Below are positions 15,887 to 23,310 of a stretch of DNA of 64,000 bases, piece after piece. Within the stretch, counting starts at the first letter, position 1; every line of letters starts with the position of its first letter. A program made the position numbers and the translations under genes. This DNA is from a virus: IMG/VR virus record IMGVR_UViG_3300021091_003625, positions 1 to 64,000 of that record; one strand, written 5' to 3'. Under the pieces are notes generated by a model. That model saw nothing but the letters and a program-made list of their open reading frames with translations. It made no database searches and was not told where the DNA came from.

Positions 15887-15998
15887 GTGGTCGTGAGCAA
15901 ATTGGCAAAGCTCCCGCTGGACCCATAGTCCAGAATGGGGACGGGACGATGAGTATAACTCGCAGTCTTTGTAGGTTCGAAACCTACCGGCCGCACCA
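15887..15998 (+). tRNA. tRNA-like element, unusually long (112 nt), isotype uncertain
   Basis: The ends form a 7-bp acceptor stem (GTGGTCG with CGGCCGC, two G-U pairs) followed by A and an encoded CCA. A perfect T arm (GTAGG, loop TTCGAAA, CCTAC) and a D-arm (GAGC ... TTGG ... GCTC) are present. In between, 15915-15931 folds as a 5-bp stem (CTGGA/TCCAG) with a 7-nt loop CCCATAG, which would place CAT as anticodon but with C instead of U at position 33. A second region (15949-15967) forms another hairpin. An outer TCCCG/CGGGA pairing could enclose the first hairpin. The length exceeds class II tRNAs. Confidence 0.6.
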
Positions 15999-16039
15999 TA
16001 ACATAACATAAGTAAAATACATTTTATAAGGAAAACAAA

Positions 16040-16234
16040 ATGTCAAACACAGTAGAACAATTAAAAACACAATTCGACGCATTCCTGGCAGAAGATGCTA
16101 AATTTACAGCAGGCAATGGATCTGCCGGCACCCGTGCTCGCAAAGCACTGCAAGAAGTGGCCAAACTGGTCAAGGCCCGCCGTAATGAAATTACAGCAGA
16201 GAAGAATGCTCGCAAGGAAGCCAAGGCCGGGTAA
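16040..16234 (+). CDS. Histone H1-like (Hc1-type) DNA-binding protein
   Basis: This 64-residue basic protein contains AGTRARKALQEVAKLVKARRNEI, the core pattern of the chlamydial/bacterial Hc1 histone-like family, with a Lys/Arg/Ala-rich end. The start has an AAGGAAA ribosome site. The family compacts DNA or tunes nucleoid structure. In a phage it could package DNA, displace host nucleoid proteins or affect transcription; this is inferred. It overlaps the next gene at TAATG. Confidence 0.7.
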   Translation: MSNTVEQLKTQFDAFLAEDAKFTAGNGSAGTRARKALQEVAKLVKARRNEITAEKNARKEAKAG

Positions 16235-16782
16235 TGGACTACGATGCATTTTCTAGCGGTCAGGTCGTAAGCAAACTATGGTTAGCCCAAGAACTAGAAC
16301 CGATCGCTAGAGTGCATGCTAATCCAGCCAGGATAGTTTTAGTAGGCGGTTGGTACGGAGTTTTTAATTTCATATTAAGGGTGAGATCAAATATGTCTAT
16401 AGAATCTGTCAGAAGCATCGATATCGATGCAGACGCCTGTTCCGTAGCAGATAAGATTAACGATACTTGGGTCTGGCAAAATTGGAAATTCAAATCTATT
16501 AATTCTGATGCCAACGACCACGATTATTCTAACAGTAACCTAGTCATAAACACCAGCGTAGAACACATAGACACGCATCGATGGTTTGATAATATACCAA
16601 ACGGGTGTTTGGTAGCATTACAAAGCAATGACATGGATCACGAAGATCATTGTCATAATCACGGATCGCTAGATGATTTCAAGGGCGATTTTTCGTTATC
16701 GGAAGTTTTTTATTCTGGCATCAAGCATTTTGGGTATCCAGATTGGGGATTCAATAGATTCATGATCATAGGAAAAAAATAA
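16234..16782 (+). CDS. Class I SAM-dependent methyltransferase-like protein
   Basis: This 182-residue protein has a Rossmann start at residues 33-40 (RIVLVGGWYG) in place of the usual GxGxG, an acidic second strand SIDIDADA for ribose binding, and NLVINTSVEHID, which resembles the motif IV region of class I methyltransferases. Translation is coupled to the histone-like gene through TAATG. The target could be a small molecule or protein. Confidence 0.5.
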   Translation: MDYDAFSSGQVVSKLWLAQELEPIARVHANPARIVLVGGWYGVFNFILRVRSNMSIESVRSIDIDADACSVADKINDTWVWQNWKFKSINSDANDHDYSNSNLVINTSVEHIDTHRWFDNIPNGCLVALQSNDMDHEDHCHNHGSLDDFKGDFSLSEVFYSGIKHFGYPDWGFNRFMIIGKK

Positions 16783-16793
16783 AGGACGATTTT

Positions 16794-17267
16794 ATGGACG
16801 ACAAAGACAAAATAATTGGCAATGAAGATACTATGATCAATATCGATTATCTCGGTGGTGCCGCTGGACAATCTGTTCTGAGTTTTGATTGTTCAGATAC
16901 CATAACTTTAGATACATCGATAACCTCACCTTGTACTATCACCATACCAGGATACAGTGCGCACTACAATTACCCTAATACATTTACTACCAGCAGCGGA
17001 TCTGGCTATACGCTAGGTGGAAGTATTCTCAACGACGGTATAGTTAGTATAGGTAATGACGGTATTGATATCCGAGAAGGCGGGGACATCAAGATCGGAA
17101 ACCAAAGCCTCAAAGAATTTATGACGAAAATGGAACAGCGACTGGCTATCCTAGTTCCAGATCCTGCCAAATTAGAAAAATTTGAAGCACTTAAAAAAGC
17201 CTATGAGCATTACAAAACCATGGAAAGCCTCTGTTTCGACGAACCGATCGATGATGAAAACAAATGA
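16794..17267 (+). CDS. Hypothetical, possibly virion-associated protein
   Basis: This 157-residue protein has a Ser/Thr/Gly-rich beta-type region (about 20-95) with short IxIGNDGIDI/GDIKIGNQS segments, then a predicted helical C-terminus with LEKFEALKKAYEHYKTME. The style resembles conserved phage proteins, but I cannot name a family. A ribosome site (AAAGGA) precedes the ATG, and the stop overlaps the next start (ATGA). Confidence 0.55.
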   Translation: MDDKDKIIGNEDTMINIDYLGGAAGQSVLSFDCSDTITLDTSITSPCTITIPGYSAHYNYPNTFTTSSGSGYTLGGSILNDGIVSIGNDGIDIREGGDIKIGNQSLKEFMTKMEQRLAILVPDPAKLEKFEALKKAYEHYKTMESLCFDEPIDDENK

Positions 17268-17815
17268 TAAAAGTCTACGATGATCTCATTCCTGTACATC
17301 TGCAGGATTTTTTTGAATTATCTATCCTAGGACGCACCGACAGAGAAGACGAATGCCTACATCCCACCATAGATCTTCGTTGCAAATACGAAAGCACGTC
17401 TAGGGAAAACGACCATACTCCGATAAGTTTTACGCACGTATTAAAATCCAGTTCTAAAGTTTCGAATCACCTAGATAATTTTGGTCTCATTCCGCAGATC
17501 GTTTGCAGCGAAGAAAATGCTATCCTTAGAGAAATAATCACCGCAAGGATCTTTCTGACCGTTCCCCATAAGACAGACTTAAAAAATTATGCTGCGCATA
17601 CCGATTTTGATTTCCCGCATCATGTCTGTCTTTATTATGTAAACAACGCAGATGGACCTACAGCATTCTATGATCAGGAAGGAAAAGTCGTCGATGAAGT
17701 AATGCCTAAAAAGGGCAGAGTAATATTCTTCGATGGATTGATCAAACACGGTGGTGGAATACCTAGGAATGGCCCTAGATGCATCGTTAACTATGATATT
17801 TTAATAAAGGAATAA
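17264..17815 (+). CDS. 2OG-Fe(II) oxygenase, prolyl 4-hydroxylase-like
   Basis: This 183-residue protein has a clean triad: His112-x-Asp114 (YAAHTDFDF), His162 (LIKHGGG) and Arg172 for 2-oxoglutarate, with the strand CLYYVNN between. This is the prolyl 4-hydroxylase-like 2OG-Fe(II) family that is common in marine T4-like phages. The substrate in phages is not settled. ATGA overlap with the gene upstream, and 1 nt before thyX. Confidence 0.75.
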   Translation: MIKVYDDLIPVHLQDFFELSILGRTDREDECLHPTIDLRCKYESTSRENDHTPISFTHVLKSSSKVSNHLDNFGLIPQIVCSEENAILREIITARIFLTVPHKTDLKNYAAHTDFDFPHHVCLYYVNNADGPTAFYDQEGKVVDEVMPKKGRVIFFDGLIKHGGGIPRNGPRCIVNYDILIKE

Positions 17816-17816
17816 C

Positions 17817-18500
17817 ATGAATGTTCGCTTGGTATCCTATTCAAAACCCTCAGATGAATTTGCAGTCCTCGGTATCCAAGATGCGCAGGAACTCATCGCG
17901 TTCTGCGCCCGTGTCAGCAATCCCGCAAACCAATTCAATTCAGAGACATCAGAGAAGCTTATCCGATATCTTATTAAACACGCACACTGGAGCCCCCTCG
18001 AGATGGTCTCTGCTTGCTTGGAAATCACGACGACTAGAGACATCGCAAGACAGATCCTTAGACACAGATCGTTCAGTTTTCAAGAGTTCTCACAGCGATA
18101 TGCTAACCCTGTCGAGGATCTTAATTTCCACATTAGAGAAGCACGGTTGCAGGACACAAGAAACAGACAGAACAGTGTCGAATTGGATATGCAAGACCCC
18201 AAACAAAGAGAACTTGCACGTCTATGGGCGGAAAAACAACAGACTGTCATTAGAGCCAGTAGAGAAGCCTACACTTGGGCTGTATCTAACGGTATAGCCA
18301 AGGAGCAGGCTCGCTGTGTCTTACCGGAAGGCAATACTGAAAGCCGGCTGTATATGAACGGCACACTGCGTTCATGGATCCATTATATAGAATTACGTGC
18401 AGCCAATGGTACCCAAAAGGAGCACATGGACATCGCCCGAGCCTGTGCCGAAACCATAGCCAAAGTATTTCCAATGGCAGAATCATTAATTTCCAATTGA
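17817..18500 (+). CDS. thyX: FAD-dependent thymidylate synthase
   Basis: This 227-residue protein carries the ThyX signature RHR-x7-S at residues 82-92 (RHRSFSFQEFS), followed by QRY. It converts dUMP to dTMP using methylene-tetrahydrofolate, NADPH and FAD. Length fits the family. C-terminal RSWIHYIELR and ARACAETIAKVFP are also typical. It supplies dTMP for phage DNA synthesis. The start has an AAAGGAAT ribosome site. A consensus sigma-70 promoter follows its stop codon. Confidence 0.95.
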   Translation: MNVRLVSYSKPSDEFAVLGIQDAQELIAFCARVSNPANQFNSETSEKLIRYLIKHAHWSPLEMVSACLEITTTRDIARQILRHRSFSFQEFSQRYANPVEDLNFHIREARLQDTRNRQNSVELDMQDPKQRELARLWAEKQQTVIRASREAYTWAVSNGIAKEQARCVLPEGNTESRLYMNGTLRSWIHYIELRAANGTQKEHMDIARACAETIAKVFPMAESLISN

Positions 18501-18502
18501 TA

Positions 18503-18531
18503 TTGACAGGTTTTTAAAGATCTCGTATAAT
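18503..18531 (+). promoter_or_regulatory. Consensus sigma-70 promoter
   Basis: TTGACA (18503-18508), a 17-bp spacer and TATAAT (18526-18531) match both boxes perfectly. It lies between thyX and the gene at 18559 and suggests early transcription by the host RNA polymerase. Confidence 0.85.
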
Positions 18532-18558
18532 TAAGTTGTTCGACATAGAGAAAATATT

Positions 18559-19383
18559 ATGAGAGCAAACTACTGGTCATGTTCACGGTTCGCAGATTGG
18601 CTGCGGGGTACCGCTAAAATCAAAGCGGGCACCGGCAAAGAATGGCGCCTCTGGGAAGAAGAGGCCAAAACTAGCCATCCCATCCGTTATTGGATCGTCG
18701 AAGAGGGTCTCGATTACCTCCAAAATTTCGTCAATTGGCCCGCGGATCGACTTAATGACATCCGCTATTATATCAACAATCGCTGGGTCAGCCATACTCA
18801 CAGGCTTACTGCTCATCCTAGAGATATCAAACCAGGGTCCTGGTCAGACGTAGGAAATCGTTTCTTGCCTTGCTTGTTTAACGAACTAGTCGATTTTGTA
18901 GAAATCGAGCAGGCTTGGCATCATGTACTGTGGGACAAAGAAGCACGTGAAAAATATCAGACACCTTGGAGTCGAAATTTCTTTCGTTTTCGTACGTGGC
19001 GCTGTTCAGAAGCAGGCGTCGATCACTTGAAGTGGGCTATGACACTGACTAACGAAGAATTCTTAGACGAAGATGAGAAGCATCTAGCAGAACCTACCTA
19101 TCAGGCCAAAGCAGCCAAAGAAATTCTAGAACTTTATACTTGGTGGAAAGAAGTCTATCCAAATCGTCCAGATGTCCACGATGCTTCAGGATGGACTGCC
19201 TACTGCGAAATGCGCCGTGAAAAAGGTTATAAGTTTCTCGATATGGAAGATAAGACTCCTGAAGAAGCGGAGATGTGTAAAACCGCTCTTGACAAATCAC
19301 AAGAGTTGGAATTACAATATGCTAAAGAAGATGAAGAAATGATGATCCGATTAATCAAAATAAGAGAAAGTCTGTGGACCTAA
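18559..19383 (+). CDS. Conserved phage protein of unknown function
   Basis: This 274-residue soluble protein is rich in Trp, Glu and Arg, with many WxxW-like segments and no recognisable catalytic motif. A perfect sigma-70 promoter lies 27 nt before its ATG, so it is probably an early gene and the head of the 18.5-21.2 kb series of small genes. The C-terminus is strongly charged and helical. Confidence 0.65.
   Translation: MRANYWSCSRFADWLRGTAKIKAGTGKEWRLWEEEAKTSHPIRYWIVEEGLDYLQNFVNWPADRLNDIRYYINNRWVSHTHRLTAHPRDIKPGSWSDVGNRFLPCLFNELVDFVEIEQAWHHVLWDKEAREKYQTPWSRNFFRFRTWRCSEAGVDHLKWAMTLTNEEFLDEDEKHLAEPTYQAKAAKEILELYTWWKEVYPNRPDVHDASGWTAYCEMRREKGYKFLDMEDKTPEEAEMCKTALDKSQELELQYAKEDEEMMIRLIKIRESLWT
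19289..19318 (+). promoter_or_regulatory. Possible sigma-70 promoter inside a gene
   Basis: TTGACA (19289-19294), an 18-bp spacer and TACAAT (19313-19318) lie near the end of the 18559 gene and could serve the small gene at 19374. Confidence 0.35.
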
Positions 19384-19574
19384 AAATCATTTTCAATAAG
19401 ATCCAATCAGCCTTTGATTGGCTAGAGGATAATTTCGAGCCCATTGAAAATCGCTGGTTGGTATTTCTAGTGGCCTGTTTTTTGATCATCTTGTTCAAGG
19501 CCGGGGGTGCGACGGGTATATCTCTCCTTATAGGGTTGTTCTATATCATGTATTTCGTAACCCTAAAACGATGA
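19374..19574 (+). CDS. Small two-helix membrane protein
   Basis: This 66-residue protein starts with GTG at 19374, overlapping the stop of the previous gene. It has an amphipathic N-terminus and two hydrophobic helices (about 28-44 and 46-63) joined by a Gly-rich turn. Function unknown; an early membrane-acting phage protein is possible. Confidence 0.55.
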   Translation: MDLKIIFNKIQSAFDWLEDNFEPIENRWLVFLVACFLIILFKAGGATGISLLIGLFYIMYFVTLKR

Positions 19575-19771
19575 TGTCTTTCCGAAATTGGGTACATAAT
19601 CTCTGGCTCGAAAACTGCGAGGAGCGTCAGACGTATTCAGTTGGTGTTCGGCTTACTGAGCAGGAATACTTTCGAAGATTCAAGTGGTGGCTGCGCCGAG
19701 AGTGGCGGCATCGCCGGCAACAAGAAATTAAAAGGGAGAAGATAAATGAACGATTCAAACGATGGGCTTGA
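19571..19771 (+). CDS. Small basic Trp/Arg-rich protein
   Basis: This 66-residue protein has a highly basic C-terminal half (RRFKWWLRREWRHRRQQEIKR). ATGA overlap with the membrane-protein gene upstream and a 26-bp overlap with the next gene. It may bind nucleic acid or the membrane surface. No family recognised. Confidence 0.5.
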   Translation: MMSFRNWVHNLWLENCEERQTYSVGVRLTEQEYFRRFKWWLRREWRHRRQQEIKREKINERFKRWA

Positions 19772-19979
19772 ACGTCTGTATCAGGATTATTGGATGATTC
19801 ATGCACAGAAATTGGAAAAACATGATCCTATAGAAGTGGCTGCGGTGCTCGTAGCACATGCTATGACATTATACAAGACCGTCCTAGACGACGAGGATTA
19901 TAATAAAATGGTTGACGATATTGGGCGCATGAGAGATCGAGTAAAAACACTAACACCAGAACAGGGGAACTATCACTAA
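19746..19979 (+). CDS. Hypothetical phage protein
   Basis: This 77-residue, mostly helical, acidic protein has an AGGGAGA ribosome site before its ATG, which supports this start within the preceding gene. Function not recognised. It overlaps the next ATG by one base. Confidence 0.55.
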   Translation: MNDSNDGLERLYQDYWMIHAQKLEKHDPIEVAAVLVAHAMTLYKTVLDDEDYNKMVDDIGRMRDRVKTLTPEQGNYH

Positions 19980-20410
19980 TGAACGCACAAACTCCAGCAG
20001 AAGGCATCATGAAGGTAGGCGATTATGGCAACGCTAAATTTTATAAGGTCGCTTGTCAGTGTGGTAGCCACGATCACGATCTTGATTTTGAAGTCGAAGC
20101 AGAAGAACCCAATGTCAATGTTAACACCTATGTACGAGTAAAGACAGACTATTGGACAGAATCCGTCAAGAAGCGTTACGATATCGATAATCCTTATCTA
20201 CAAGAATTAGACTGGACTCTAAAGGATATCTTTAACGGACTTATTACCCGCTTGAAGTTGACCTGGACCGTTTGGACCAAAGGTTACGTCAAATGCGAAA
20301 CCACTATCGCTATGACCAAGCAGCAGGCTCTCAACTACGCAGAGACTATCCGATCTGCGGTCAACGATGTAGAAACTTTCGAGAAAGCACAGAAGAATGA
20401 CTCCCAGTAA
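19979..20410 (+). CDS. Hypothetical phage protein with Cys/His cluster
   Basis: This 143-residue protein begins its core with CQCGSHDHD, a possible metal-binding cluster near residue 26, followed by beta-strand-like sequence and a helical C-terminus. Part of the packed early-type gene series. Not recognised. Confidence 0.55.
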   Translation: MNAQTPAEGIMKVGDYGNAKFYKVACQCGSHDHDLDFEVEAEEPNVNVNTYVRVKTDYWTESVKKRYDIDNPYLQELDWTLKDIFNGLITRLKLTWTVWTKGYVKCETTIAMTKQQALNYAETIRSAVNDVETFEKAQKNDSQ

Positions 20411-20963
20411 AAGCCCAGATCGGCATACCTTCCAACGAGAGGGCTATGAGAAGCGCCAGGCTGAAAAAGGCGAGCCTGTCAACGACGATTATCTCGATAT
20501 GTTCGCCAAGATCATCGAGGATCACAATTGCAAATGGGACGATCCTCAAAGCAAAGAACAGAATATGGAGTGGGATTTGGTTACCACAGATTGGATCCTA
20601 GCCAAGGTCCGTGCCGACGAAGCCTACGCACAGAATTTGTATGCGGCTATGTGTAATAACGGTTTCATTAAACTGGAAGTGATCCCCGTGCTAAAAGGAG
20701 AAGAATGGTCTTGCTCCTGGCGCTATGCCGGAGGCATCGTCGCGGACATGCGGCAAGAAGGAGATTACATCGATTGGTATTGCTCTGGTATCCGAGATAC
20801 CTTCTATGCCGACACCAAAGACTATACCGAAGAACAATTAGCTAGATTAGACATAACTAAAAGATATGTAGGCGAAGGTTGCATCACCGACGAGATCCGG
20901 ACAGATCTCCAGCGTCTTGGTTGGGCGGTGGCGCCCGATGGAGATTGGCAAAACTTTGAATAG
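20397..20963 (+). CDS. Hypothetical phage protein
   Basis: This 188-residue protein overlaps the preceding gene by 14 bp. It is acidic, Trp-rich and soluble. The central WSCSWRYAGGIVADMR and DYIDWYCSG segments suggest a compact alpha/beta domain. No known family is recognised. Confidence 0.55.
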   Translation: MTPSKSPDRHTFQREGYEKRQAEKGEPVNDDYLDMFAKIIEDHNCKWDDPQSKEQNMEWDLVTTDWILAKVRADEAYAQNLYAAMCNNGFIKLEVIPVLKGEEWSCSWRYAGGIVADMRQEGDYIDWYCSGIRDTFYADTKDYTEEQLARLDITKRYVGEGCITDEIRTDLQRLGWAVAPDGDWQNFE

Positions 20964-20980
20964 GAGATAAGTGAAACAAA

Positions 20981-21172
20981 ATGACCTGGGAACTATACGA
21001 GGTCTGGTCCGACACAGATGGACATGAAGAATTGGTAGACACTACCAAAAGCCGTAAAGAAGCACAGGCACTAGCCAAAAAAACCTTGAACGAGGGCGCA
21101 GACGAAGTTTGGATCTGCCGAGAAACCGGAGACGGGGACTACGAAGAAGTGGATCGATTGACAAATGCCTAG
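20981..21172 (+). CDS. Small acidic hypothetical protein
   Basis: This 63-residue, strongly acidic protein has a beta-alpha-beta appearance (WELYEVWSD, an alanine-rich helix, EVWICRETGDGDY). The -35 box of the next promoter lies inside its last codons. Function unknown. Confidence 0.5.
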   Translation: MTWELYEVWSDTDGHEELVDTTKSRKEAQALAKKTLNEGADEVWICRETGDGDYEEVDRLTNA

Positions 21173-21186
21173 CCAGGCAGTATAAT
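21158..21186 (+). promoter_or_regulatory. Consensus sigma-70 promoter
   Basis: TTGACA (21158-21163), a 17-bp spacer and TATAAT (21181-21186) are a perfect match. The promoter drives the gene at 21219, which also has an AAGGAG ribosome site. Confidence 0.85.
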
Positions 21187-21218
21187 TATTATATTAACTA
21201 GACAAGGAGCAGATCTAA

Positions 21219-22403
21219 ATGGCTGGCAAATCCAATCGTAAAAATTCCATCGCCGCATTGAAAACCGTACATCGCGAAAAACGAGTGCGTGATCTCAGTC
21301 CGAAATGGGATGGACAGGAAACTTGGACTACCGATCAGTTTCTAAAGTTTTTCAAAGACAGCATGGACTATTATCGTTTGGAAAAGTCTAACAAGGATCT
21401 CAAGCCCGAAGTGATCAATTGGATGGGCACAAACGGCTATACCAAGGACCAGATCAAGGCCTTTAAAGATACTAAAGATCACCGCTGTAACAATACCACA
21501 GGTGCTATCGCAGCCAATCTCAATCGTGGCATGCCACCGGTACGCAGTGATTTCAACAATGGCAAGAATACCGCGCTTTGGTTAGGCAATCAGATCACAG
21601 AAATCCTAGAAGCAGGCAAGAATGACTACGAACTCGAAGTCGTAGACAACAGGCCCGCGGTTCCGCAGATCTCTATCCAGGATCGCTTGCGAGAAGCATC
21701 ATATGCCATGACAGACGAAATCGAAGAGGCGCTGGATAGTTTCAGCCGAGATTATGAAAATTTCAATCCTAAACAGTTCAAAGTGCTGAATCTGCTCAAA
21801 GGCAAGCAGGCCAAAGCCGCACACGCTCGTATTATCCGCGATATCTATGCTTCGCAGTTAGCAGAATACGAAGAAGTCCTAGAAGGGTCGTGTCCACAAC
21901 TCAAAGAGGGCTATGCTCATATCTCTAAGAAAAACATCAAGAAAATCATCGAATTCTATCAAGAAATCACCACAGCCTGCGAAATGTTGATGCAGGAAGC
22001 CAAGGTCAATAAAAAACCTCGGGTCCGCAAGGCTGTGCCCACCGAGAAAATCGTAGCCAAACTCAAATACTGCAAGAGCAACGAGCCTATGAAACTAGTT
22101 TCCGTGAATCCCACAGAGATCGTAGGCAGCAAAGAACTGTGGATCTACAACACCAAAACCCGCAAACTAGGCAAATATGTAGCCGCAGAGTACCAAGAAT
22201 TAACGGTCAAGGGCACATCTATCGTCAATTTCGATGCTAATCTCAGCAAACAGAAAAATCTGCGCAGGCCCGAAGAGCAACTCAAAGAGTTCAAGGCCGC
22301 GGGCAAAGTGGCTCTACGACGGTTCCTAGAAGATATCAAAGCCGTAGATATCAAACTCAACGGACGCATCAACGAAGACACTGTGCTGTTGAAAGTACAA
22401 TAA
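21219..22403 (+). CDS. Large conserved phage protein of unknown function
   Basis: This 394-residue basic protein is Lys-rich, with predicted long helices (about 160-260) and a C-terminal beta-rich part. No enzyme motif is visible. It has its own perfect sigma-70 promoter and a strong AAGGAG ribosome site, so early and high expression is likely. The high Lys content and promoter strength suggest a nucleic-acid or host-takeover role; this is inference. Confidence 0.65.
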   Translation: MAGKSNRKNSIAALKTVHREKRVRDLSPKWDGQETWTTDQFLKFFKDSMDYYRLEKSNKDLKPEVINWMGTNGYTKDQIKAFKDTKDHRCNNTTGAIAANLNRGMPPVRSDFNNGKNTALWLGNQITEILEAGKNDYELEVVDNRPAVPQISIQDRLREASYAMTDEIEEALDSFSRDYENFNPKQFKVLNLLKGKQAKAAHARIIRDIYASQLAEYEEVLEGSCPQLKEGYAHISKKNIKKIIEFYQEITTACEMLMQEAKVNKKPRVRKAVPTEKIVAKLKYCKSNEPMKLVSVNPTEIVGSKELWIYNTKTRKLGKYVAAEYQELTVKGTSIVNFDANLSKQKNLRRPEEQLKEFKAAGKVALRRFLEDIKAVDIKLNGRINEDTVLLKVQ

Positions 22404-22420
22404 TGATTATTTTAAGGATT

Positions 22421-22428
22421 GATAAATA
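22421..22428 (+). promoter_or_regulatory. Late promoter (GATAAATA), leaderless arrangement
   Basis: GATAAATA is followed by 5 nt and the ATG at 22434, placing the predicted +1 on the start codon. The change from sigma-70 to late promoter coincides with the change from early-type to structural gene. Confidence 0.6.
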
Positions 22429-22433
22429 CTGGT

Positions 22434-23309
22434 ATGAACAATACCAATCTCGATCAATCCTTGACAGATCTCAATAAAATAATCAAAGATCTGGCGGCTG
22501 CCGCACACCAGCCCGTAGCGCAAGAAGTAACACAATTTCTAGAGTTTAGAGCCAAAAAAGGCGAGAATAACAATGGTAAGGGTGTTATCTGGAGCGGTGA
22601 TGGATACACCAAACAATTCATTTTTGCCGCCAATCCAGACAAATTTTTCAGTTCTGAAAGCATCGATCTAAACAAAGGCAAATCTCTAAGCATAGGAAAT
22701 GTAAAAGTATTAGATGAAAAAGAACTGGGTCCTAACGTAGTAAAAAGCAATCTACAACAGGTCGGACGATTAAAAGGTTTGATCGTCGACGGTTCTGTCA
22801 GTATCAATCAATATCTTATCTACAATGCCGCCACTGATCGATTGGGCATCGGAACAGAGGCTCCTAATGCTGCCTTATCTGTGGCTGAAAATGCCATAGA
22901 AGTGATGCTGGGGACCAACGACGAATTTCATGGTATGGTTGGCACTTATGCATCTACTGATTTTGATATCGTCACGGATAATACCACTAGAATCAATATC
23001 GGCGCCAATGGAAACATCCTATTAGGTAATTTTTCCAGAAATCCCATACAGGTTTCTATCAATGGTAAATTATCTATAGGCGTTAAGAATCCAGATCCCA
23101 CAGTAGATTTACATGTGGCAGGATCAGTGAGGTTCGCCAATCATCTCCAAACATATGGAGCAGCACCTCCCAGTGAAGGCACACATGCAATGGGCGATAT
23201 CGTATGGAATAGTTCTCCAAGAGTCGGTGCTGGAATTGGTTGGGTTTGTCTGAGAGCAGGCAGCCCAGGTGCCTGGTATCCCTTCGGCGAAATCAAAGAA
23301 AGAGGTTAA
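22434..23309 (+). CDS. Tail fibre-like structural protein
   Basis: This 291-residue protein has a helical N-terminus (about 1-60) and a beta-rich body with fibre-type segments: RLGIGTEAPNAALSV, then KNPDPTVDLHVAGSVRFANH, and a C-terminal GDIVWNSSPRVGAGIGWVC segment. Such DLHVxGS blocks recur in tailed-phage fibres. ATG 22434 is chosen over the in-frame TTG at 22419 because the promoter covers the intervening bases. Confidence 0.65.
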   Translation: MNNTNLDQSLTDLNKIIKDLAAAAHQPVAQEVTQFLEFRAKKGENNNGKGVIWSGDGYTKQFIFAANPDKFFSSESIDLNKGKSLSIGNVKVLDEKELGPNVVKSNLQQVGRLKGLIVDGSVSINQYLIYNAATDRLGIGTEAPNAALSVAENAIEVMLGTNDEFHGMVGTYASTDFDIVTDNTTRINIGANGNILLGNFSRNPIQVSINGKLSIGVKNPDPTVDLHVAGSVRFANHLQTYGAAPPSEGTHAMGDIVWNSSPRVGAGIGWVCLRAGSPGAWYPFGEIKERG

Positions 23310-23310
23310 T

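Noticed and set aside
15887-15998. Ordinary tRNA-Met or tRNA-Leu
   Set aside because: The length, C33 in the putative anticodon loop and extra paired regions do not fit a standard isotype, so only a tRNA-like call is made.
15887-15998. Attachment site of an integrating element
   Set aside because: No second copy of the tRNA 3' end and no integrase were noticed, so the island boundary at the tRNA-like element is only positional.
17821-18297. Second plus-strand frame inside thyX
   Set aside because: ThyX has full family motifs across this region, and the alternative frame has no recognisable sequence or ribosome site.
22461-22490. TTGACA in the fibre gene at 22461 as a promoter
   Set aside because: No -10 box lies at the right distance, and the site is inside a coding region.
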